Origin: Diplosphaera chodatii
Taxonomy: Eukaryota > Chlorophyta > Trebouxiophyceae > Prasiolales > Stichococcaceae
Reading direction: 5' to 3'
DNA length: 64,000 nt
Assembly: GCA_032358165.1 (NCBI GenBank)
Contig: JAALGY010000052.1
Location: 1,798,001 to 1,862,000 of the forward strand
Both the position numbers and the translations under genes were made by a program. Of the stretch, positions 26,345 through 36,435 are shown one piece after another. The stretch's first letter is position 1. Every line of letters begins with the position of its first letter. The notes under the pieces are model-generated. The model did not search any database. It was not told the DNA's origin and worked only from the letters and a program-made list of their open reading frames with translations.

Positions 26345-27940
26345 TCAGCCGCTGCCATCTGTGACCGGCCCAGTACGGCAGCCCCAGTACCAGGCGTTTG
26401 AACGGTAGCACTGGAACCCTGCAGGTGCACAGCATGGCACATGGAAGCTCAGGGGTTGTCAGTGTGGTAGCCCCGAGTCAGACCTCCAACACCGTCACAC
26501 CTTGCCACAGATGAGCTGTCAGGCAATCTGCTATGGCGCATGTGCTGTGGCATGGACGCTCACCAGCTGGGCAGAGGAAGCCGGCCCACGGCGCGTCCTT
26601 GCACTTGGCCTTGCCGGCGCCCACGCAGGTTGGAGCGTCCAGCCCGCCGCACTGCTTCCAGGCGTTGCCCGAATTGGCCACCACCTTTGCAGGCGTTGGC
26701 GCCGCTGCAAACACATGACCATGTGAAGTAGTTGACAATCAGCCGTTGACCCGTCAAGCTGGTAACACAGAAGCGCAGGCTTCCAATCAATAGCACGGTA
26801 CGCTGCTGCGCATATTACACAGGGACATCGCTTGCAATGCAAGGCTCATGATAGGCGCCTAAGGTTGCGAGATACAAGGCAAGAGCGCACCCGTCTTCTT
26901 GGGCGGCTTCACATCGCAGGCATAGTAGTACTGGGACACCTTGTAGCACGTCAGTCCTGTGGCGCACTTGACGTCTGGCCAAGCCTGCAGCAGCGTTGCC
27001 CACACTTTAGACGCGCAGTCTGCAGTCTGTGGGCTGACGAAGACCTGATAGCAGGCGAACCAGGGGCTGCTGAGTGAGTGCAACAACAGCGACAGTGGCG
27101 CACCCCGTCGCGGCACTGGCTGCCCTTGCAGTTTGTGACGCCGCCGCACTGCTTGAAGTCGCTGGGCTTGTAGGTGCGGGGCGCGACGGTGGCCTTGGGC
27201 CCGGTTGGCGGACCTGCGCATCAACCAGGCGGTGCGTTGATGCATCAAGTTCATCCTGTATGCAGCATCACCGCCTTAGGTCCGACCTCTCAAGGATGCA
27301 ACACCTCGACACCAGCAGGGAGAGAGGAAGGCAGCTCGCCTGTCTTGATCAGGGTCTTCGGTTTGTCACACTGCCTGCAGGTGCATCATCAACGCGTCAT
27401 TGGCAAGATGAATTCGTTGAGGCATCCTACCAGTGTGTGTCAGCTGCGCGCAGCCCGATGGCTTGTCCCCACCAGGATGCCATGCTCACCAGTAGTAGGC
27501 GTTGATCTTGGTGCACACGAAGTTGCCCGCGCATTTGAAGTTGGGCCACGCCACGTCCTTGCAGACTGCGCCTGGGAGCTTACAATCACCGCCGCTGCCG
27601 CCGCACTGGAGGTATGGCGCGGGCCCTGCAGGCCGTGTGTCCGCCCTCAGGTAATAGACAAAAACAGAAGGCAGCTGGGGCCCTTGCGCCAGGCATAGCC
27701 TGACACGGCTCATTTTTGCTCATGGCTGTGACTGTGTGCGGTCTGACACGGTCACTGTGACGTGCAGCCAGGACCTTGCATCTCGAGCGCATTCGCGTTA
27801 ACAACGTTGCCAGGTAAAGCGATCCCATGGGTAACTGACACTCACTCACCAAGCAGCCGCCGCGCCTCTGACGACTTTACTGCAACAGCAACCACTACCG
27901 CTGCCACCAGAAGGCCCACCTTCCAACCGACGCGAGCCAT
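26345..27940 (-). CDS. Secreted protein with three CBM1-like (fungal-type cellulose-binding) modules
   Basis: Seven exons join with every phase matching: 27850-27940, 27490-27625, 27313-27374, 27104-27213, 26891-26984, 26564-26704 and 26345-26418, giving 235 residues. Exon 1 is a clean signal peptide (MARVGWK, then a run of Leu/Val/Ala, then SSEA). The rest is three repeats of one Cys-rich module. Each opens with QCGG, has a C-K/R-D segment followed by a Trp, then C-x(2)-G-x(2)-C, and ends N/Q-x-YYWQC, YYYAC or WYWGC. That is the CBM1 signature (QCGG ... C-x(2)-G-x(2)-C ... N-x-YY-x-QC) with an inserted Cys pair. Linkers are Pro/Lys/Thr-rich. There is no catalytic domain. The likely role is binding cellulose or another wall polysaccharide outside the cell; the polysaccharide is inferred. 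Confidence 0.8.
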
Positions 27941-28768
27941 CCTGCACAACAGGCTGCTTGAAGCAAGTCAGTTGCATGCAGCGTGATATTAAGCAGCGTG
28001 AGAGATGCGCGGCGGCGCTGTGTCCGCGCTGGGAGAACTTGCGGCAGGCCTGTGCGGCCGATAGTGTGCATGCTAGCAAATTGCCGAGTTTGCCGCAATC
28101 GCACTGCCCTGCACACTGGCCCCGGCATATCTGGCTCACGCCATTTAGTTCTCATTACAGACTTCCTATGCAGCAACGCCTGTGTCTGCTGCTGCTGCAC
28201 CTGCAAACTCTACTACAGACCGCAGGATGCGTGGACACCGCAGACCTCGCTTTGCTAAGCTTCATCTGGTCAGTAGGCCCAGTGCAAGGTGTAAGATATG
28301 CAAACGAATGAGCTTGGCGCAACGTTAGGCACCCGTTCGCCGTGCGCACCCGTTCGGTTGGGGCCGCGGGCACGGTTGTCGGGGTGCACCGCCTTATCTG
28401 TGGGCGTCAGCGCCTGGCGTGTCGCTGGGGTGGCAGAGTCACGCTTAAACGTGCACGATGAGCTTCTGGCGGGTATCGTGCAAGCGGGCTGTGGCTGCAC
28501 CTCGAGTGAACAACGGCCAAATCTGGAGGTGAGACTCTAGCAGACCGTGGGGGACTGCAGTGTTGGAGAGGTGCCGTGCAGCTGTGGCCTGCCACAAGTG
28601 GGTTGATAACTAACTCTGCAGGTAGAGGACGTTACATGCTGCTGTTGCAAACAAGATATGCCCCCAACCGCCTATGCCACGCCGTCCCTTACGCCATCGC
28701 CGTGCCCGGCGCCAATGCCAGCCAGCTGCAGACTCTGCCGCTCTGGTGCTGAGGAGCCCCGCGCCGCC
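27941..28768. other. Intergenic
   Basis: About 830 bp between the start of the CBM1-like gene and the stop of EIF3J, both on the minus strand. It should hold the EIF3J 3' UTR and the CBM1-gene promoter. I see no coding or RNA signal. Confidence 0.5.
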
Positions 28769-30508
28769 TCACATGAAGTCATACTCGTCCCCTGCCAGCG
28801 GGTGATCGACCCAGGTCAGAACCTCAACCATCGCAAGAAGCAAGATGTGGCGGCCTGCGGCTGCTCCGCTCAACGTGCATGCGCCTTCGCCTGGACACAT
28901 GCACCAAGAAAGTAGTAGAACAGGAAGCTCACCGCCGTCATCAGAGTACACATAGTCCTCCAGGCCGGCGCTGCCGCCCTTCGACCCCACATTGAGGCTC
29001 TTCTTTCTGCCGCCTGCGACGAGATGATATTTGGCATGTCATGCGCAGAGCTCGACATTTGTAGAGTGTTCCAGGGCAGGCGTCACCATAATGTGCTGCA
29101 GTGGCAAACTGGGGTCGCACCCTTCTTGGCGGCTGCTGCGGCGGCGGCCTCTGCCTTGACCTTCTCGGCCCGCAGACCCGCTATCGTCGTCTCGAGGTCC
29201 TTCGTCTCCTGTGCATTATTTCACATGACGGTTCAGCAGCCAGACACGCACTGGAGGCAGACATGCAGCTGGGTTGATGCAGACCGAGTCAGGTGGCCGC
29301 TGTGCCCCTCTTCACGGTGGCACACTGGGTTGGGAGCGGAGCACCATGGTCGCACCTGCACAGACACGTTTTCGAGCGCTGCCTTGAGCAGCGCCTTCAG
29401 CAGCCCCTTGTAGTGATTGCTGCCGTCGTGCTGCGTGAGGTACGTGAGTGCGATTGCCTGCACAGCATGGGTCGCAGTGTCGGGGTCATGAGGGCAGATG
29501 GTATCTACGAATACTCTGCGCATGTATGGAGTGGGGCATTGCCATGTGCTTCCACTGCACGCATCCAGAAGATGCTCGGCTTCAGAGTGTTACCCTGCCA
29601 TAGTTTTCGTGTTCCTTCAGTGTCTTCAGCTTCTGCGTCTGCATGTCCCCGCCGCCACCAAACAGTTCCTGCGCGCTCCGCAGGTCTGCGTCCTCCACCA
29701 GCCTGCATGCATCAGTTTGGATGCACATGGGGCGCCATCGTGGCCCGACCATGCAGAGCGATATAGGACAACTGCTCAGCCACAAACCCAGCAGCAGTGA
29801 GCAAAGAGCTGATGTTTTTGACCGACCACTCATGGCATTGGTGTGCACCAGCATCAGGTGGTGCCAAACCGAAGGCACACCTCTGTTTCCGCAGCTTTTC
29901 AGCGATGGGGTCATCGAGTGGTGTGTCGTCCGGCAGTGCGCCCTTATCCTCATACTTGGGCTTCGCCGACTTCTTTGGCTGCAGCAGATGCCACGGCAGG
30001 TACATGATGGCATGCACATCCCATGACAAGAAGATGCGCCAACAGGTCTCATGGTGTACGGCCTGCATCATGTGCTGTGTCTGCGCCTCGATGCCAGATG
30101 CAAGCCACGTACGGCAGCACGTGCTCTTTGAGCTCTGCTGGCGCCGTCGAACGCATGACATGACCTGACAGCTGCTCACCTGTTGAGGTTTTGGGACGTC
30201 ATGCTCCGGCTCGTCCTCCCCCTCATCCTCCCCAGCAAACTTGTCATCGACAGCCGGTGCCGCTCCTGTGGCCGGCAGCTTGGGCAGCTCCGGCACGTCC
30301 GCCGCCTCCTCCCAATCCTCCCACGAGTCGTCCGCCCTGCAGGGCACGCAGGCGCACCAATGGCCTGCCTCGCCAATGCCGCTGTTACACACGCAACAGC
30401 ACCTGCGTGAGCCCGCTACATGCCAGGCCTCAAGGCACTTGGGATGGGATACGTTGATCGAATGCGACAGTGCTCTCCGGGCTTTGTGGCCTTTTGTGCC
30501 GCTTACAT
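28769..30508 (-). CDS. EIF3J: Eukaryotic translation initiation factor 3 subunit J
   Basis: EIF3J is the loosely bound eIF3 subunit that helps 40S loading, mRNA-entry-channel occupancy and recycling. Visible in order: an acidic N-terminus (ADDSWEDWEEAADVPELP), a KKSAKPKYEDKG region, DPIAEKLRKQRLVEDADL, a conserved helix around SNHYKGLLKALLKAAL (29356-29457), the ETKDLETTIAGLRAEK helix (29121-29208), KKSLNVG (28933-29013) and the classic DEYDFM terminus (28769-28791). Most exon phases match. The exon between about 29457 and 29600 is uncertain at its 5' edge. The start codon seems to be made by splicing: exon 1 ends ...CAT at 30507 followed by GTAAGC, and exon 2 starts at 30336 with GGCGGAC, so AT plus G then GCG GAC reads Met-Ala-Asp-Asp-Ser-Trp. 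Confidence 0.85.
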
Positions 30509-31802
30509 GCTGTGCTGCTGGGTCCTGAGGGACTCCTGGCTGCCGAGGCTGGCAGACCCTCAGAAGCGAATGAGCCGTGAGGGCCACTGAAGTTCAAGCG
30601 TACTGGGTCCGCTGTACAATGACGATGCTGGCCACTGGCTGTTTCGCCGCTAAAACGTTTGCTTCTTCTGGAACAGATTGCAGCAAATTCAAGATTTGTG
30701 TGGGCGTGACAGACCGTCAGCCGTATGGCACAGTAGCACAAAGTAAGAATCTGCAGAATCACTCACGTCAGGTCAGTGCTTTGCAACAGTGAGCGGCGCT
30801 GCGCCGCAGCAGGCACCATCCCTTGCTCCGCGCCTTTCATTGCCTGCCTTTCACCTTCTGATCGCGTGTGTCCGCTGATGACTGGCACGACCTGCCTTTC
30901 AGCAAAAAGCTAAACCCCTGCGATTTGGTCGCTGTGTGCCTGTGCCTACAGCGGCAAAACACCGTACGCAAGCGTCGCAGCAGCTTGAGATCCTAATCTG
31001 GAGAGGCTGTGGTGGCGTGAACTGAGGCTGTGCACCCGGCGAGGCGAGAACGGGGTTGAGGCTGAAGATGCCAAGGAAGTTCCCTCTAAACAGCAGGTGA
31101 GCTCGGGCTGCAGGCCGCGCACAGGTTGCTGATACTGTCGAGAGTTGCCCAAGCGACCGACGGTGACTCGGATCGTGGTAGCCACGTCAACATGCCGAGC
31201 TGGCGGTGCTTCGCTTGCTTGCACTGGGAAAGCACAGCGTAGAAGCACTGTGCACCGTCTCGTGGAACCACAGCACAGGCGAAGAAGCTGCCTTGGAGAC
31301 TAACGGAACGAGTCAGGTGCCTTTCAGCCGGGCAGGAGTGCCTATGGACTGCTTCTCAAGTTTTACGTGACAGTCACCCCGACTGATCCCCTCGCACAAA
31401 GCGGAAGTGTTTCCCCTTCAGCGGGTGCAAGACATTCACCGTCAGTTCGACGCTGTATTGACAGCTTTCCGCCGTCGGCAGAGGAACAGAACAGCTACAT
31501 GCAGCCCGGTTATGTGGTGTGCGCTTGCGCATTGCTGCGGCGTGATCATAATGGGAGGAGCCATACATCGCCGGTTGTGCCGGTACTGTGGTCTAGCTGC
31601 GAGTGCAAGCCCGCAAGGCGGTGCTAGACGGTCATCCTCTTGCCGTCTCCGTGATAAGGAGCCACTGACACTTGCCGCAATTCAAGACGTAGTGAGGGTT
31701 TCCATTCGTGGTAAGAGGGTTCTTTCTGTGCATTGGTGGCCAATGTCTCTGATCGTTGTGCAGGCGACACGAAGGTGGCGGTGAGGGGTGCGCAGCTCCT
31801 CC
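30509..31802. other. Intergenic, divergent promoters of EIF3J and NOT2
   Basis: About 1.3 kb. A possible small coding exon (ATG at 31068, MPRKFPLNSR, donor GTGAGC at 31099) points towards NOT2, but I could not join it in phase. Otherwise nothing clear. Confidence 0.4.
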
Positions 31803-34800
31803 ATGTTAAACACAGGCAGCGGAGGCATTGACCCCTCCAATGCGCGCCCATTCGCATCGTATGCTGGGGGGCAGCCACAGGGGGGCAGTGACACGATCTA
31901 CCAGCAGTCAGGTGCGCTTATGCTGCCGCTGCCTTGGACCAGCGTCGCAGTCATGGGGCACCCTATCTTGTGATAACATGCTGTACCAGAGCCGCTGTGC
32001 ATTGCTGCAGGAGGCTATGGTCTGCAGAGCAGCTTTGGCATGCAGGGCCAGGTGCCAGCTTCAAGGTAGGGCACTCAGGCAGACCGTCGTTTGGGCTCAG
32101 CTGTGATGATGCTCAGGAACAACCTGGCCAGGCAAGAAAACTGCCATCATGTAGCATGTCTCCTGGTTCCCGCAGGCAAGCAGCAGGCATCGGCAGCATA
32201 CCAATGGCACAGCCTGGCCAGGGCCGCTTCCCAAGCGGCAACCTCAGCAACCAGCTACAGGTGCTGCATATGCTGCATGTGTGCATGCACGCGACCTGTC
32301 AGGCGTCCGTGTCGTATGCGCGCTGCAAGACACTGGCAAGCAACAATTGACTCGCAACCTTGCTGCGTCGCAGCAGCAGCTTGGGCAGCAGTATGGGCAA
32401 GCGCCGGGACGTGGCGGCATGCCAGGCAGCCAACTGCTGGCGATGAATGGCCTCAGCGGCAGGCGCGACAGCCCCGCGCCCGCGCCCCCCCAGGGCAGCG
32501 CCCCGCAGGTACGCACATCTTCAGCGCGCTTCAGGGAACCAGAGAGGGAGACCTGCCTGCAGATCAGAGTACAGTGTTTTTCAACACTGACACGTACAGT
32601 GTATTGCCCAGCTGACAGGTCGTCTGTCAGTGCAAGGAGCATAAGCAGATGCGACTTGATGGTACCACCTTCTGCCTGCAGCAACGCGGGCCACTGGACC
32701 TGGGTGGAAGGCTCGCGGGAGCAGATGGACACCAGCGCAGCAGCGGGGGCCTTGGCATCTCGGGCGGCTTTGCAGGCAGTGGGTTTGCTGGCAGCGGGGC
32801 GGGCATGCGGAGTGGCCCTGTGGGCTCCCCCGCGCGGCAGCCGGGCACAGGCAGTCTGCACGCCAGCGGCGACCTCATGTCGCTGCTGGACGGCAGCGGC
32901 GGCGGCGGTGGCAGCGGGCCCACCAGCATGGCCGCAGCAGCCGGTGGCAAGTTCAGCCAGGCAGCTGGCCGTCAGGTGGTTGCTTCGGCGCGTTGATCTG
33001 CTGCATGCTCAGAGTGTCACCCTGCAGATGCCCACTTGTAGCATGCTGAGTGGTCGTCAAGTCGATTTTGGCAGTATCGCACATTGGTTTTCGTGCATTG
33101 CAGGCGGGGGCGGGTGGCTCAAAGTCTGATGCGCCAATCACGTTCGACGAGTCGGACTTTCCGTCGCTTGGCGGCGGTCCCGCACGGCCAGCCGGCGTGA
33201 CGGCCGATGGTGGCACCGCTAACCCAGGGGGCGGCAGCGCCACAGGGCCTTCACCAATCACTGCCGCATCTGCTACACTGGGGCCTGACCCGTATGTGGC
33301 ACTGTCACTCGGCAAGGGCCAGGAGTTCAACATGCAGGTGAGCAGCTCCTGCAGCATCAGCTTGCTGTGCCACATGTAGGCGAGCGCCGCACTGTGGGTC
33401 TCATCTCGGTGCATAGTATTCCTGCGGGCTCACTGTGTGGTTATGATTGCCACCTGTGACATCGCGTCACCTTGTCGGCTACCCCCGTGCCTGTGCTGTG
33501 CTGCAGCCAGAGGAGTTTCCAGCGCTGCCGGGCGCACCGCGGCCGGGCCCGCCGCCCGGCAGCAGTGAGGCGCAGGACGCCAGCAAGTCGGATGCCTCTG
33601 GCGGAGAGGTGCGGGGCGATTGTTTCTGTGCAGGACACAGCGCGCAGCAAGCACTGCAAGTGGCCGTCGTCGTGCATGCTGTATGCGCACCGGTCGTGCG
33701 AGCACCACACATCCGAGGACTACACAGGTCGTATGTCCTAGCAGGGTCAAGGCCAGCCGCAGCCATCGCAGCCAGGCGGTCTTGGCAGCGGCGGCGACCA
33801 GCAGTCGATCCAGGGTGGGGCAGATGGCGGCGGAGGGGTCAGCTTGCCGCCGGGCCACCCGAACTATGACCAGATGCAGCGGTTTTACCAGCAGCAGGCG
33901 GCGTCGCGTGCCAGCGCAGGTGCTGCCACAGGGGGACCAGCATCGGATCCGAAGCCGGGTGTTGGGGCCCCAGGGCAGCCGGACCGCTTTGGCCTCCTGG
34001 GCCTGCTGTCCGTCATCCGCATGACAGACCCCGACCTGACCACCCTGGTGCGCCTGGCAGCTTCGCTGGACGTGCGTGAGCGCATGCACCTGTTACTGGA
34101 CGGCGACTACTCCAGCTTGTAGGCAAGCGTCCGTGCACAGCAAACAAATTGCGTGCTGGTCGCAGCACATGTCATGTCAGCTGGCCATTGCTGTGCAGGC
34201 TCTTGGAACAGACCTCACAACGCTGGGGCTCAACCTCAACTCGCCAGACCAGCTGCACAAGACGTTCGCATCGCCCTGGGCGGATGGGCCGCTCAAAGCG
34301 GAGCCCGACTTCAAGGTGTGGCTGACATAGATATCTTCTAAGCATGTCTTCAAATCAAGTGTACATGATGACATGAGCATCGAGGCCATGCCCTGCTTAA
34401 ATGCTCGTTAGTGCCCAGACACACAACGCCAGTCACCCATGTTGAGTGGCAAGGCAAGATGTTGGAGGCATCAGTCCCAATATGCTCTAGAAGCAGACCG
34501 ACTTGGCTAGGGAGTTGTTATCGTCTACGACGTCTACAGCGTCTGGAAGAACAGCCCATCAGGGTTATTTATATTTTCGCAGGTGCCGGCATGCTACCTG
34601 CATAACCCGCCACGCTTGCAGCCCGGCTACTTTGCGAAGTTCCAGCAGGACACGCTGTTCTACATCTTCTACTCGATGCCGGGTGACGAGGCGCAGCTGC
34701 TGGCCGCTGACGAGCTGTCCGCACGCCAGTGGTGGTTCCACAAGGTGCGCAGACTGCTCAGTCCTCCCCTCGGACGACGCTCGTGGCCTTCAGTGGCAGG

Positions 34801-35286
34801 GCACACGCAGGCGCTGCAGTCCAGCCGTGAGTGCACGCCCTGAGAACACCACACCCCCTGAGAAGCACCCTGGCTGTGGCTGCGCAGGAGTTCAAGCTGT
34901 GGCTGACGCGCATCCCCAACACCGAGCCCATCATGAAGACGGAGCGCTTCGAGCGCGGCTCGTACCTGGTGTTTGACACCAACACCTGGGACGCGGTCCG
35001 CAAGGACAACTTCGTGGTGCGGTCCAGTGACCAGATCAGCGCACACCATCCTAGTCTGGTCCACGGGCTGCTTCAGGAATCGGAATTCGTGTGGATGTCA
35101 GCACAACCGCATCAGATGGTGCTGTGGCTGTCACGACAGGTGCACTACGACAGCCTGGAGCGGCCGCCAGACTTGCCGCGCCCGGCGCCCGGCAGCGGTG
35201 CCGCGCCGCCAGGCGGCGGCCCCGGCGGCGCCTCGGCGATCAAGCCCGGCGGCGCGGGCGGCCTCGCCCCCGGTGGCGCGCTCTGA
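31803..35286 (+). CDS. NOT2: CCR4-NOT complex subunit NOT2 (VIP2/CNOT2 family)
   Basis: Scaffold subunit of the CCR4-NOT deadenylase complex, acting with NOT1 and NOT3 in mRNA decay and transcription control. The N-terminal half is Gly/Gln/Ser/Pro-rich and disordered, from MLNTGSGGIDPSNARPF. The diagnostic segments follow: FDESDFPSLGG (about 33140), EEFPALPG (about 33510), DRFGLLGLLSVIRMTDPDL (33981-34037), LGTDLTTLGLNLNS (34201-34242), YKTF-like HKTFASPW, then the NOT2 box YFAKFQQDTLFYIFYSMPGD (about 34630), WWFHK, EFKLWLTRIPN, FERGSYLVFDTNTWDAVRK and HYDSLERPPDLP. A Gly/Ala/Pro-rich tail ends at TGA 35286. Checked exon phases match from 31803 to the fourth exon. An earlier start exon near 31068 is possible. 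Confidence 0.88.
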
Positions 35287-36435
35287 GACAGCGGCTTGAT
35301 CAGCTGCTGGAGTCTTACGGCTGAACATGGAAATGGCATGCGGGGAGTTGGTTGTTGCGTGCTGTGTGCACCTGCGGGGATTGGCCTGCAGACGGTCTGG
35401 ATGCTGAAACATGTGCCCGCTGCAGCGGGCTCTGCTGACCAGTTGCCAGGCATGCTTGCATTGCTTGGATCGGCAGTACTCAGTGCTTTTGCTGCTGTGG
35501 CCGCTGCCCAACGCCACTTCGGAGAACGAATGCTATTCGACCCTCCAAGTTCCTCGTGTAAAGCCGCTGCAACCGCATCATGCACCTCAGATCCTCAGTG
35601 CACATGGACTCGTCTGCCTCGAGGGGCCTTCCAAAAGTGAAGGGATGACGTGATCTAAAAGTTTCTTCTGACCCTCGGCTAGAAGCTGGGCCACCTTGCA
35701 ATCTCCAGCTCACATTTTGGAGCGTACACACACCTAAGACGCTAGCTGATTGCCACCAATAGGTTGGCCTGGCCCACGCAACCCCTTTGCGTCCGGCGTC
35801 GCGCCTTCGGCCTTAGTCACGCTGGTCACTGAGAGTGCGAGGAGGCCTTCGAGCGGGCCTCAGGCTGTGGCAGCGGCTGCTGCCAGGGCAAACGGTTGTA
35901 GGCAGATCATCAGGTTGCAACGGGGCCGGCGCCCACGGCACACCCGAGCTGAGGGTGCTGGGGCTTCTGAACAGGGCAGGCAGGTGAATACTGCAGGTCG
36001 CTGTCCTCTGCCACCCAAACCCAGGCTGAGGCCGCTCACGCATGTCAGAAACCCAATAGAGGCTGATCTGGAGGCCACAAGCCGGTGTGATGCAGCTGAG
36101 CTGCGCCCGTTTGCAAACGTGTCACTTTCGATTGACCAGCAGAGCACTTGTTGGTGTGCCTTGTAAGCTGGGTTTGTTGCGACGCTGTGCCTTCACGCTG
36201 CATTGGCAGTGGGCCAGTACGGCTTCTGTCTCTGCATGCATCTCAATGGCGTTGGATCCAGCATCGTGCGCAGCTGCTGAGCGCCACCGGGCGACGCAGG
36301 GTAATAGCTCGACATGCAGCGCAGAGGCATCCGCTGAACACCACTTCGATTGCTGTTGCTGAGCTGTGCTGGTGATTGCCCGATCGCAGGCTACCGGGCT
36401 GGCGTAGCGCCTGGGACCCGCCAGATTCCAGCCGG
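35287..36435. other. Intergenic
   Basis: About 1.15 kb between NOT2 and the PP2C gene, both plus strand. It should hold the NOT2 3' UTR and the PP2C promoter. Open frames here lack motifs and look like chance. Confidence 0.5.
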
